DNA of 64,000 nucleotides from Flavobacterium sp. RSP15 (GTDB lineage Bacteria; Bacteroidota; Bacteroidia; Flavobacteriales; Flavobacteriaceae): NCBI RefSeq assembly GCF_003968755.1, contig NZ_RYDL01000006.1, positions 124,001 to 188,000 of the forward strand, read 5' to 3'. Shown piece by piece: positions 9,152 to 17,571 of this stretch (position 1 is its first letter; each line of letters starts with the position of its first letter). The notes under the pieces were generated by a model. It saw only the letters and a program-made list of their open reading frames with translations, ran no database searches and was not told where the DNA came from. The position numbers and the translations under genes were made by a program.

Positions 9152-9376
9152 ATGAAAAAAGTATTTTTAAGTTTAGCTGCTGTTGCTGTTTTGACTGTTG
9201 TATCATGTAAAAAAGCTGACGCTCCTGCTGACGAAGCTGCTGTTGCTGTTGATTCTGCTGCTATGGTAGTTGATTCTGCTGCTATGGTAGTTGATTCTGC
9301 TGCTGTTGTTGTTGATTCTGCTGCTGCAACTGCTACTGAAGCTGCTGCTACTGCTACTGAAGCTGCAAAAAAATAA
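9152..9376 (+). CDS. small Ala-rich repeat lipoprotein
   Basis: A 74-residue protein with a lipoprotein signal peptide: a short hydrophobic segment ending VLTVVSC, so Cys is lipidated, followed by KK. The mature part is low complexity: four VDSAA units (VDSAAMV, VDSAAMV, VDSAAVV, VDSAAAT) and two ATATEAA units. No enzymatic domain is possible. It has its own promoter and terminator and may be strongly expressed. Similar small lipoproteins are familiar in Flavobacterium, but I know no function. The codon repetition (GTTGATTCTGCTGCT) suggests growth by slippage. Confidence 0.8.
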   Translation: MKKVFLSLAAVAVLTVVSCKKADAPADEAAVAVDSAAMVVDSAAMVVDSAAVVVDSAAATATEAAATATEAAKK

Positions 9377-9401
9377 TTAGAACTCAAACTCTAAAAATTT
9401 T

Positions 9402-9432
9402 AAAGCCATCCGCTATGCGTGATGGCTTTTTT
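9402..9432 (+). terminator. terminator after the small lipoprotein gene
   Basis: AAAGCCATC and GATGGCTTT pair around a short loop, followed by TTTTTTAATTT, 26 bases beyond the stop codon. Confidence 0.85.
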
Positions 9433-9482
9433 AATTTGTACCATCTCTCTTTTAAACAAACAGATTTACAAATATAAAAAAG

Positions 9483-9518
9483 AGGGTCTTGGCTATTAAA
9501 CCAAGACCCTTTTTTTTG
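9483..9518 (-). terminator. terminator of the DUF1508 gene (bidirectional)
   Basis: AGGGTCTTGG and CCAAGACCCT form a strong stem flanked by an A run on one side and a T run on the other. It serves the minus-strand gene that ends at 9539 and could also stop plus-strand readthrough. Confidence 0.8.
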
Positions 9519-9538
9519 TAGATTCCTTTATTGAGAAA

Positions 9539-9886
9539 TTAGGCTATAAAAATAAAATCATTCCCCGAAAAATCTAGTATTTCCGAAATTGAGCCATACC
9601 GAATAATTTCGTCAATCCCTTTTTGCAAACGCAGCGAAGTGGTATATTTTCTGCTCGTGGCAAAATGATTACCACTTACTATCAATTTGAAATAGAACTT
9701 CCCACCGGAAGACTTAAACTTTAAAAAGTCGGCGGTTTCAATTGCTGCTTTAAATTTTTCAATATCCTCTTCACACTCAAACTTTAACTGATAACTCAAA
9801 CTTGTAAAAACTATTTTCCCCTTTCTGGAAGTAAAAACAAATTTATATTCGTCGTTATATCTTTTACTAATTACAAAAGCTCCCAT
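9539..9886 (-). CDS. YegP-like DUF1508 domain protein
   Basis: A 115-residue soluble protein made of two tandem copies of the small beta-rich YegP/DUF1508 fold. The first is MGAFVISKRYNDEYKFVFTS with the RKGKIVFTS strand; the second starts at GGKFYFKLIVSGNHFATSR and shows KYTTSLRLQKGIDEI. The pattern of an F-x-hydrophobic strand, then G-x-hydrophobic-ILTS and a final helix, is characteristic of the family. Function of the family is poorly known. Single gene with its own terminator. Confidence 0.75.
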   Translation of the reverse strand: MGAFVISKRYNDEYKFVFTSRKGKIVFTSLSYQLKFECEEDIEKFKAAIETADFLKFKSSGGKFYFKLIVSGNHFATSRKYTTSLRLQKGIDEIIRYGSISEILDFSGNDFIFIA

Positions 9887-9983
9887 GGTTTATTAAAATA
9901 ACAAAAATTCAAATTATGAATCACGAAAAAGCAAGGAGTTGATATTAGTCCCAACAGATTTAGTTTTATTAAAAATCATAAAA

Positions 9984-10014
9984 CAAAAAAAAACCGCTTC
10001 AGTTGAAGCGGTTT
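9984..10014 (-). terminator. terminator after tRNA-Leu
   Basis: AAACCGCTTCA and TGAAGCGGTTT pair on the minus strand just 3' of the tRNA-Leu and are followed by a T run. It ends the two-tRNA transcript. Confidence 0.85.
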
Positions 10015-10016
10015 AG

Positions 10017-10102
10017 TACTCAGAGCGGGACTTGAACCCGCACGAACATTGCTGTTCACTGGATTTTAAGTCCAGCGTGTCTACCAATTTCACCATCCGA
10101 GC
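10017..10102 (-). tRNA. tRNA-Leu (anticodon UAA)
   Basis: The minus strand folds as a class II tRNA of 86 bases: acceptor GCTCGGA pairs with TCTGAGT (with G-T wobbles), the anticodon loop CTTAAAA gives UAA, a long variable arm follows, and the T arm is GCGGG-TTCAAGT-CCCGC. CCA is not encoded. It is cotranscribed with tRNA-Gly 14 bases upstream. Confidence 0.95.
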
Positions 10103-10116
10103 ATTATGTGGTGTCG

Positions 10117-10189
10117 AGCGAAAAACGGGGCTCGAACCCGCGACCTCGACCTTGGCAAGGTCGCGCTCTACCAACTGAGCTATTTTCGC
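10117..10189 (-). tRNA. tRNA-Gly (anticodon GCC)
   Basis: A 73-base tRNA on the minus strand. Acceptor GCGAAAA pairs with TTTTCGC, the D loop contains AGTTGGTAGAG, the anticodon loop CTTGCCAAG gives GCC, and the T arm is CGGGG-type with TTCGAGC. No CCA is encoded. Confidence 0.95.
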
Positions 10190-10238
10190 ATTTTCAATTC
10201 TTATAAACAACCGCGATACTTGTTCTGTATTGCGGATG

Positions 10239-10246
10239 CAAATTTA
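10239..10246 (-). promoter_or_regulatory. promoter -7 element of the tRNA operon
   Basis: On the minus strand TAAATTTG matches TAnnTTTG, about 50 bases upstream of the tRNA-Gly 5' end. Confidence 0.6.
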
Positions 10247-10337
10247 AGACATTTATTGAATTATACAAGCCTTTTTTATAAAAAAATTACAGATTAAAGG
10301 TAACGTTCTGATAACCTAAACTTTAAAACAAATAAAA

Positions 10338-12944
10338 TCATTTTCTAGTCAGCATTCTTTTAATTTCATTGAGTTTCATCAGCGCTTCCATAGGTGTAAT
10401 GGTATTGATATCAAGATTTAGGATCTCTTCTTTGATTTCCTCCAATAAAGGATCATCCAAATTGAAAAAGCTCATTTGCATATCGTCTTGTGCCGCTTTA
10501 ATTCCGTTCAGTGCATCGCTGGAATGATTCTTTTCTAATTTTTTTAAAAGCTTCTGTGCTTTCAAAATAACGATTTGAGGCATTCCGGCCATTTTTGCCA
10601 CATGTATTCCAAAACTATGAGCACTTCCTCCTTTTACTAATTTTCGAATAAAAAGCACGGTATCTTTCAATTCTTTGACAGCAACATTATAATTCTGAAT
10701 TCTTGGCAGTGATTCACTCATTTCATTCAACTCGTGATAATGCGTTGCAAATAATGTTTTAGGCTTTGAAGGATGTTCGTGTAAGAACTCTGCAATTGCC
10801 CAAGCGATTGAAATTCCGTCATACGTGCTTGTTCCTCTTCCAATTTCATCCAACAGCACCAAACTCCTGTCGGAAATATTGTTTAAGATGGAAGCCGTTT
10901 CGTTCATTTCGACCATAAAAGTAGATTCTCCCATCGAAATATTATCACTTGCTCCTACTCTAGTGAATATCTTATCGACAATTCCCATTCTCACGCTGTC
11001 TGCAGGGACAAAACTCCCCATTTGACATAAGAGTACAATCAAAGCGGTTTGACGTAAAATGGCTGACTTTCCAGACATATTTGGACCCGTAATCATAATC
11101 AGTTGTTGCGTTACTCGATCCAAGAAAACATCATTAGCAATATAAGGCATGCCAAGTGGTAATTGTTTTTCGATAACAGGATGTCTTCCGTTTTTGATTT
11201 CCAGTTCGAATGTTTCGTCCAGTTCCGGACAAATATATTTATTTTCGATGGCCAATTGGGTAAAAGAGCACAAACAATCCAGTTGCGCTACTAAATTAGC
11301 ATTCATTTGAACGGGTTTTATATACGTGGCAATCCAACTCACCAATTGTTCAAATAACTCTACTTCTATCTTATGAATTTTCTCTTCGGCACCGAGTATT
11401 TTAGTTTCGTATTCTTTTAATTCTTCCGTAATATAACGCTCTGCATTAACCAAAGTTTGTTTCCGAATCCACTCCGCAGGAACTTTATCTTTGTGCATGT
11501 TCCTGACTTCGATGTAATAACCAAAAACGTTGTTGAAAGATATTTTCAACGAGGAAATTCCTGTCAACTGTGATTCGCGTTTTTCAATTCCGTCCAAAAA
11601 TTCCTTTCCGGAAGTTGATATTGCACGCAACTCATCCAACTCTGCATTGACCCCTTTGGCAATCGCATTCCCTTTGGCAATAGCCACAGGAGCATCTTGA
11701 TTGAGAATCGTTTTTATCTTTTCACGCAACAATTCACAGTTGTGCAAACTATCACCAATTACTTTTACAGCTTCCTGCGGGCTTTCTAGCGCCAAGGTTT
11801 TTATTGGAATAATCGCATCTAATGATTCTTTTAGATACACAACCTCGCGAGGCGAGACTTTTCCGGCAGCAATTTTTGAAATCAAACGTTCCAAATCAGA
11901 AATTTGCTTGATTTGATTTTGGATGTTTTTCAGGACGTCCTGATTGTCTTTTAGATACGAAACTACTTCATGTCTACTTTTTATTTTAGCACTGTCTTTC
12001 AATGGCAATGCCAACCAACGTTTCAGCAAACGACCGCCCATTGGTGAAAGCGTTTTATCAATAACATCGAGAAGCGTCACAGCGTTTGGGTTATAACTAT
12101 GGTATAATTCCAGATTGCGAATCGTAAAACGATCCATCCAGACATAAGCATCTTCGGCAATGCGTTGAATCGAGGTGATATGCTGCACCCGATTGTGCTG
12201 CGTCTCGGATAAATAATATAAAATCGCTCCTGAAGCAATAATTCCTTCTTTCAGGTCTTCGATTCCAAATCCCTTCAAAGAAACCGTTTGAAAATGCTTG
12301 GTTAAGGTCTCGAATGCATAGTCTTCTTTGTAAATCCAATCCTCCAGATAAAAACTATGATAGTCGTCTCCGAAAATCTCCCGAAAATCATTTTTATTAT
12401 TTTTTGGAATCAGAACCTCACTGGGATTAAAATTCTGTAAGAGTTTGTCAATATATTCCGCATTGCCTTGTGCCGTCAAAAATTCACCGGTAGACACATC
12501 CAGAAATGAAATCCCTATGGATTTATTGGCAAAAAAAACAGCTGCTAAAAAATTATTCGTTTTAGACTGTAAAACCTCATCATTCATGGAAACACCGGGA
12601 GTTACAAGTTCAGTCACGCCGCGTTTCACGATGGTTTTAGTCAGTTTTGGATCTTCGAGCTGATCACAAATTGCTACACGAAGTCCTGCTTTTACTAATT
12701 TTGGCAAATAGGTATTCAAGGAATGGTGCGGAAAACCGGCAAGAGCCGTCTCGGTTTCAGAGCCCGCTCCACGCTTGGTCAATACAATTCCTAATATTTT
12801 AGAGGCACGAACAGCATCCTCCCCAAATGTCTCATAAAAATCCCCAACACGAAACAACAAGCACGCATCCGGATACTTCCTTTTGATCTCGTTGTACTGT
12901 TTCATTAACGGAGTTTCTTTAACTTCTTTATCTTTAGATGCCAA
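10338..12944 (-). CDS. mutS: DNA mismatch repair protein MutS
   Basis: Recognises base mismatches and small loops and recruits MutL. The 868-residue protein shows the N-terminal mismatch-binding motif [16 protein letters not shown] (Phe and Glu of the F-x-E reader), connector and lever domains, the clamp, then the ATPase with Walker [15 protein letters not shown], the ABC signature region STFMVEMNE, Walker [17 protein letters not shown] and the ATHYHEL motif. The C-terminus has the HTH part and a tail. Length and motifs are those of MutS1. Monocistronic, upstream of the two tRNAs on the same strand. Confidence 0.97.
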   Translation of the reverse strand: MASKDKEVKETPLMKQYNEIKRKYPDACLLFRVGDFYETFGEDAVRASKILGIVLTKRGAGSETETALAGFPHHSLNTYLPKLVKAGLRVAICDQLEDPKLTKTIVKRGVTELVTPGVSMNDEVLQSKTNNFLAAVFFANKSIGISFLDVSTGEFLTAQGNAEYIDKLLQNFNPSEVLIPKNNKNDFREIFGDDYHSFYLEDWIYKEDYAFETLTKHFQTVSLKGFGIEDLKEGIIASGAILYYLSETQHNRVQHITSIQRIAEDAYVWMDRFTIRNLELYHSYNPNAVTLLDVIDKTLSPMGGRLLKRWLALPLKDSAKIKSRHEVVSYLKDNQDVLKNIQNQIKQISDLERLISKIAAGKVSPREVVYLKESLDAIIPIKTLALESPQEAVKVIGDSLHNCELLREKIKTILNQDAPVAIAKGNAIAKGVNAELDELRAISTSGKEFLDGIEKRESQLTGISSLKISFNNVFGYYIEVRNMHKDKVPAEWIRKQTLVNAERYITEELKEYETKILGAEEKIHKIEVELFEQLVSWIATYIKPVQMNANLVAQLDCLCSFTQLAIENKYICPELDETFELEIKNGRHPVIEKQLPLGMPYIANDVFLDRVTQQLIMITGPNMSGKSAILRQTALIVLLCQMGSFVPADSVRMGIVDKIFTRVGASDNISMGESTFMVEMNETASILNNISDRSLVLLDEIGRGTSTYDGISIAWAIAEFLHEHPSKPKTLFATHYHELNEMSESLPRIQNYNVAVKELKDTVLFIRKLVKGGSAHSFGIHVAKMAGMPQIVILKAQKLLKKLEKNHSSDALNGIKAAQDDMQMSFFNLDDPLLEEIKEEILNLDINTITPMEALMKLNEIKRMLTRK

Positions 12945-13070
12945 TTGTATTTGTGTTTAAAAATGAAAAAATATCAGCGAATTTATAGATTAAAAAGCAA
13001 ATAAATAACCTCCTTAAAAAATTAACCTTTTTTTTAAGAAATATTTAAGGCCTAATTTATTTATTTTTTT

Positions 13071-13078
13071 TAGATTTG
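13071..13078 (+). promoter_or_regulatory. Bacteroidetes -7 promoter element
   Basis: TAGATTTG fits TAnnTTTG, 25 bases upstream of the DUF1573 gene start and after a T-rich tract. Confidence 0.7.
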
Positions 13079-13102
13079 TGACTCTATTAAATTGAAACAA
13101 AC

Positions 13103-13546
13103 ATGAAAAAAATAATTGCCTTAGCTTTACTAGTGGTTTTAGGAGTAACGACTTCTAATGCACAAGAAACATCAAAAAAGATTAAAGCGACTAGCTCCGC
13201 ACCTGCCAAAGTAAATGGAGCAGGAATGGTTTTTGTAACTGAAACCATTGATTATGGTACTATAGCACACAACGCTGAGGGCCGTCGTGAATTTGTATTC
13301 ACTAACAACGGCAACAAACCCTTAATCATTACTAACGCTCAAGGTTCATGTGGTTGCACCGTGCCAACGTATCCAAAAGAGCCAATCGCCCCGGGTGCAA
13401 AAGGAGTTATTGGAGTAAAATATGACACTTCAAGAGCAGGTCAGGCATTTACAAAAACCGTTACGTTGACAACAAATGCAACTGTTCCTAATAAAACATT
13501 GACTATAAAAGGAAACGTTTTAGCAGCACAACCTGCAAAAAGCTAA
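13103..13546 (+). CDS. DUF1573 domain secreted protein
   Basis: A 147-residue exported protein. The signal peptide (MKKIIALALLVVLGVTTSNAQ) ends at a typical NAQE site. The mature part is one Ig-like DUF1573 (HYDIN/ASH-like) domain: FVTETIDYGTIAHNAEGRRE, FTNNGNKPLIITNAQGSCGC, PIAPGAKG and VTLTTNAT. The conserved Cys pair in GSCGCT is present. The family is widespread in Bacteroidetes and its molecular role is unknown; a structural or assembly role in the envelope is possible. It has its own promoter and a strong terminator. Confidence 0.88.
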   Translation: MKKIIALALLVVLGVTTSNAQETSKKIKATSSAPAKVNGAGMVFVTETIDYGTIAHNAEGRREFVFTNNGNKPLIITNAQGSCGCTVPTYPKEPIAPGAKGVIGVKYDTSRAGQAFTKTVTLTTNATVPNKTLTIKGNVLAAQPAKS

Positions 13547-13564
13547 AATTTTAACGAATACATT

Positions 13565-13598
13565 AAAAAGCTTCCATTCATTTCGGAAGCTTTTTTTT
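13565..13598 (+). terminator. terminator after the DUF1573 gene
   Basis: AAAAAGCTTCC pairs with GGAAGCTTTTT, followed by nine or more T residues, 18 bases after the stop. Confidence 0.85.
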
Positions 13599-13614
13599 TG
13601 AATACTTTACACAC

Positions 13615-14151
13615 ATGAGAAAACTCGAAAATAGTGAACTGGATCGAAAATCCGTAGAGGGTTTTAAGCAATCTGAAAAAACACCCCTTATTTTGGTATT
13701 AGATGACATTCGAAGCCTACATAATATTGGCTCTGTTTTTAGAACTGCCGATGCCTTTTTAGTCGAGAAAATATTTTTATGTGGTATCACCGCCACACCA
13801 CCACACAAGGAAATCCATAAAACAGCCCTTGGTGCTACTGAAACAGTAACTTGGCAACATCAGGATAATGTTCTTGAAGTTATCGAAAAATTAAAAACAG
13901 AAGGCGTTATCACGCTAGCTATAGAACAGGTACAAAGTGCCGTTTTTCTTCAAAATTTTAAAGTTAAAAAAGGAGTGAAATATGCTTTGGTTTTTGGGAA
14001 CGAAGTCTACGGAGTTTCACAGGAAGCGGTTGCATTATGCGATGGCTCCATCGAAATCCCACAACTAGGCACCAAACATTCTTTGAATATTTCCGTAAGT
14101 GCCGGCATTGTGGTTTGGGATTTATTTCAAAAAATGAATTGGCCAAAATAG
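13615..14151 (+). CDS. TrmH/SpoU-family RNA methyltransferase
   Basis: SAM-dependent 2'-O-ribose methyltransferase with a SPOUT knot. The three SpoU motifs are visible in 178 residues: LDDIRSLHNIGSVFRTADAF (motif 1), ALVFGNEVYGVSQEAV (motif 2) and IEIPQLGTKHSLNISVSAGIVVWD (motif 3; Asn and Ser at the knot). No extra N-terminal RNA-binding domain is present, so it is a minimal TrmH/TrmL-like form acting on tRNA or rRNA; the target base cannot be told. Start ATG lies 17 bases after the preceding terminator. Confidence 0.9.
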   Translation: MRKLENSELDRKSVEGFKQSEKTPLILVLDDIRSLHNIGSVFRTADAFLVEKIFLCGITATPPHKEIHKTALGATETVTWQHQDNVLEVIEKLKTEGVITLAIEQVQSAVFLQNFKVKKGVKYALVFGNEVYGVSQEAVALCDGSIEIPQLGTKHSLNISVSAGIVVWDLFQKMNWPK

Positions 14152-14171
14152 AAAATTAGTACTTTTATAGA

Positions 14172-16262
14172 ATGAAAATAACTGTTTTTTTTAAAATAAT
14201 TCTAGCACTTTCACTTTTCATAACAAAGACAGCTTATGCAATTGATCCCCCTGTAATTAAAGCAACAGGAAATCAAATTTATTGTCCAGGGAATCCCTTA
14301 AAAATAGTAACTGATGTAACTATAACTGGGTCTGATGCCAGTGATATTGGAACTGAGGCGGTTTATATCCAAATTTCTACGGGATATGTAAATGGACAGG
14401 ATGTAATCCAATTGTCCAATCCCGCGCTACACCCGAATATCCGCTCAGAGTGGAGTCCTACCGAAGGAAAACTTAAATTATCGAGTCCTATTGCTGAAAC
14501 AAAAGTACTGTACGCAGACTTTGTAAATGCTATCAAAGATGTAGTTTTTAGCAATTCCTCAACAACTCCATCAGGCAGAAGAGATTTTTCTATTACCCTT
14601 GGAGCAGCCAATTATTTACCTAGAAATGGCCATTATTACCAATATTTCCCTAACATAGGTATTAGTTGGACAGCCGCAAAAGCAGCAGCTGAAGCCAGTA
14701 CCTATTTTGGACTTCAAGGCTATTTAGCGACAATCACCGCAGCTGACGAAGCGCAACTAGCAGGAGAACAAGCTAAAGGAGCAGGATGGATTGGCGGTAG
14801 TGACGCCGAAACAGAAGGGGTATGGAAATGGGTTACCGGACCGGCTGTTGACAGAGTAACCTTTTGGAATGGAGGAGTTAATGGTACAAGTCCTAATTTT
14901 GCGGCTTGGAATAATAACGAACCAAACAATAGCAACGGCATTGAACACTATGCACATATAACTGCGCCTGGTATTGGAATATCAGGTTCCTGGAATGATT
15001 TGCAATTGAATGGTGATGCAAGCGGGGATTACCAACCTAAAGGATATATTGTAGAATACGGCGGAATGCCTGACGACCCAATTCTTCAAATTTCAGCCAG
15101 TACCACAATAACCACCTCTCAAATCTCAGGCACCACTCCTGCCTGGAGATGTGGTTCAGGAACCGTTACATTACAAGCAATCGCAACTGCAGGAACCGTT
15201 AATTGGTACGATACGGCAAGTAATGGGAACTTATTACACACGGGTAATGCATACACAACTCCTTTTTTAGACACAACAACAACCTATTACGTTGCTGCTG
15301 AATGCCCTACAAACAGAACGGCAGTTACTGCTACCATAAACACAATTCCTACTATAACATCGACCAATACCCCCGTGACAAGATGCGGTGCAGGCCCAAC
15401 CACATTAAAAGCTACTACAAACACACCCGATAGTACCGTAAATTGGTATTTAGCCCAAACCGGAGGAAGCCTTGTGACTACCGGAATGCAGTTTACAACT
15501 ACCGTTTCAGAAAACACAACCTATTACGCAGAAGCCATAAATAACGGATGTTCGAACGGTAGACGGATTGCTGTTGAAATCATGATTTACGATCCTCCAA
15601 TAGTTATGGACGAAGAATTAATACTTTGTGAATCCGGCAGTTTAACCCTTGACGCACAAATTCCTGACCTCAAGTATTTATGGTCAACCGGCGAAACTAC
15701 GAAGACAATTGTGGTCACTACTCCAGGCGTCTATCGTGTAGACATAACAAATAATGCCAACTGTAGCAGTACCAAAAAAATTACTGTTATAGCGCATGAT
15801 GCTCCAGACATCGATAGAATTGACGTCAATGAAACCACGGTTGTAATTTATTTGAAAAATCCAAAAGATTATTTTGAATATTCCGTTGATGGAATTGATT
15901 ATCAAAGTTCAAATGTGTTTTTTAATGTAGCGAGCGGTTTGCAAACTGCTTATGTTAGAGAAGTAAATTCATGCGGAATTGACCGTAAAGCTTTTATAGT
16001 ATTAATTACTCCAAAATTTTTCACACCAAACAATGATTCCCACAATGATGTATGGGAAATAAAAGGATTGGTCAATTATCCTGAAGCAGAAGTAACCATC
16101 TTTGATCGCTATGGAAAGTTAATCACCAAATTAAATTCAACGAAACCCTCTTGGGACGGGACTTTTAATAAAAATCTTTTACCCGCTGACGATTATTGGT
16201 ATGTATTAAAAATTGACGCAAACAGTCCTGAAAAAAGAGGTCATTTTTCTTTACAGAGATAA
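14172..16262 (+). CDS. T9SS-secreted protein with C-type lectin-like and Ig-like domains
   Basis: Large exported surface protein of 696 residues. It starts with a signal peptide (ending TKTAYA). A C-type lectin-like domain occupies about residues 140-300: GYLATITAADEAQL, WIGGSDAETEGVWKW, FAAWNNNEPNN and GSWNDLQ. Several repeated Ig-like units follow, marked by VNWYDTASNGNLL, TTTYYVAAEC and VNWYLAQTGGSLV with Cys residues. The C-terminus (FFTPNNDSHNDVWEIKGL, FDRYGKLI and WDGTFN) is a type B gliding-motility sorting domain (CHU_C), so the protein should leave through the type IX system. Likely an adhesin or sugar-binding surface protein. It follows the methyltransferase gene by 20 bases. Confidence 0.88.
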   Translation: MKITVFFKIILALSLFITKTAYAIDPPVIKATGNQIYCPGNPLKIVTDVTITGSDASDIGTEAVYIQISTGYVNGQDVIQLSNPALHPNIRSEWSPTEGKLKLSSPIAETKVLYADFVNAIKDVVFSNSSTTPSGRRDFSITLGAANYLPRNGHYYQYFPNIGISWTAAKAAAEASTYFGLQGYLATITAADEAQLAGEQAKGAGWIGGSDAETEGVWKWVTGPAVDRVTFWNGGVNGTSPNFAAWNNNEPNNSNGIEHYAHITAPGIGISGSWNDLQLNGDASGDYQPKGYIVEYGGMPDDPILQISASTTITTSQISGTTPAWRCGSGTVTLQAIATAGTVNWYDTASNGNLLHTGNAYTTPFLDTTTTYYVAAECPTNRTAVTATINTIPTITSTNTPVTRCGAGPTTLKATTNTPDSTVNWYLAQTGGSLVTTGMQFTTTVSENTTYYAEAINNGCSNGRRIAVEIMIYDPPIVMDEELILCESGSLTLDAQIPDLKYLWSTGETTKTIVVTTPGVYRVDITNNANCSSTKKITVIAHDAPDIDRIDVNETTVVIYLKNPKDYFEYSVDGIDYQSSNVFFNVASGLQTAYVREVNSCGIDRKAFIVLITPKFFTPNNDSHNDVWEIKGLVNYPEAEVTIFDRYGKLITKLNSTKPSWDGTFNKNLLPADDYWYVLKIDANSPEKRGHFSLQR

Positions 16263-16299
16263 TCCGTCTAGTCCTGCTTATTTCGCGAAATAGTGGGCA

Positions 16300-17436
16300 C
16301 TACTGCTTGATTTTTTGTTGAATTTGATCTAAAATAAACAAATAATCTGCTTGATTTTTTACGAAATCCCGATCAGAAACATCAATAATCAGCACATTCA
16401 AATCGGTTTGGGATTTAATGTAATCCAGATAACCACTGTTGATTTTATCCAAATATTCAGCCGGGATTTTTTGTTCGTAGCTTCTGCCACGTTTCTTAAT
16501 ATTTTGTAACAGCCTTTCGGAATTTTGATACAAATAAATATACAAGTCCGGTTTTGGCATTTCTCTGTAAATGATATCAAAAAGATTGCGATACAGGCGG
16601 TATTCGTCCTCGGCCAATGTTATTTTGGCAAAAATCAACGATTTAAAGATATGATAATCGGCAACCAGAAAGTCTTTAAACAAATCAAATTGTGCTAAAT
16701 CATCTGATAATTGCTGGTATCTATCTGCAAGAAATGACATTTCAAGTGGAAACGCATACCGGTTTTGATCTTTGTAAAATTTAGGTAAGAAAGGATTATC
16801 TGCAAAACGTTCCAATACTGTTTTTGCATTAAAATCCTCAGAAATTTTAGTAGCCAAAGTTGTTTTTCCTGCTCCGATATTCCCTTCAAAAGCAACATAA
16901 TTAAATTGCTCCAACGGAACATTCTGCAAAGGATTCACTAAATTCTGAACGACTGTACAAACACTTTCATCTGGAGACAAAGCCAATAATTCCGAAATAT
17001 TTTTTTGAAGAATGGGATGCTTCCAATCTAAATTTAAGTCCTGCACGGGTAACAACACAAAATTCCTATTCTGCATTAAAGGATGTGGAATTTGGAGTTT
17101 TTCAGTAGTAATAACTTCCGAGTCGAAAGCAATCATATCTACATCAATTGTTCGTGATTGATACCCCTGCGCCTTTGTTCGCAAACGTCCCAATCGTTTT
17201 TCCATTTTTAAAATCTGTGTTAGCACTTTATGAGCCGAATTAAAAGTATGCAAAACCAATGCACAATTACAAAAAGCATCACTTTCAAAACCCCAAGCAG
17301 GAGTTTCATATAATTTAGAAACTTTGATTACCGTCCCTATTTCCTGATGTATTACTTGTAAACAATGTTCGATATTTTCCAATCGATTCCCTTGATTACT
17401 TCCTATCGATAAAATGACCTGATGCTGTGATTTCAT
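16300..17436 (-). CDS. folK: FolK-deoxynucleoside kinase fusion
   Basis: Bifunctional protein. Residues 1 to about 160 are 6-hydroxymethyl-7,8-dihydropterin pyrophosphokinase of folate synthesis: ILSIGSNQGNR, ETPAWGF, RTIDVDMIAFD and IPHPLMQNRNFVL are its motifs. From about residue 175 follows a deoxynucleoside kinase: P-loop AFEGNIGAGKTTLA, LERFADNPFLPKFYKD, the DRYQQ segment, and KKRGRSYEQKI for the lid and base-recognition part. The annotated start is the ATG at 17436; an upstream TTG would add only four residues. The fusion pairs folate and dNTP metabolism, both needed for thymidylate supply. Such fusions are known in Bacteroidetes. Confidence 0.93.
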   Translation of the reverse strand: MKSQHQVILSIGSNQGNRLENIEHCLQVIHQEIGTVIKVSKLYETPAWGFESDAFCNCALVLHTFNSAHKVLTQILKMEKRLGRLRTKAQGYQSRTIDVDMIAFDSEVITTEKLQIPHPLMQNRNFVLLPVQDLNLDWKHPILQKNISELLALSPDESVCTVVQNLVNPLQNVPLEQFNYVAFEGNIGAGKTTLATKISEDFNAKTVLERFADNPFLPKFYKDQNRYAFPLEMSFLADRYQQLSDDLAQFDLFKDFLVADYHIFKSLIFAKITLAEDEYRLYRNLFDIIYREMPKPDLYIYLYQNSERLLQNIKKRGRSYEQKIPAEYLDKINSGYLDYIKSQTDLNVLIIDVSDRDFVKNQADYLFILDQIQQKIKQ

Positions 17437-17476
17437 AATTAGATGCAAATTAACTAAAGAATTTTAGAATTAGCAA

Positions 17477-17484
17477 TATATTTG
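17477..17484 (+). promoter_or_regulatory. promoter -7 element of sppA
   Basis: TATATTTG matches TAnnTTTG and lies 88 bases upstream of the sppA ATG at 17572. Confidence 0.6.
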
Positions 17485-17571
17485 TATCCGGTGTTGCTAA
17501 TCAAACTTGGGATTTTCCCCACGGCTTGTAACATTTCAATGTTTTGTACGACTTATAAAAAAAATATAATT

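Noticed and set aside
9142-9387. Minus-strand Ala/Thr-rich ORF
   Set aside because: It is the antisense reading of the VDSAA repeat gene, whose lipobox, promoter and terminator support the plus strand.
10013-10297. Short ORFs on both strands over the tRNA region
   Set aside because: They are translations of the tRNA-Leu and tRNA-Gly genes and their spacer, not proteins.
17482-17571. N-terminal extension of SppA
   Set aside because: It begins on the promoter element; the ATG at 17572 precedes the expected membrane segment.
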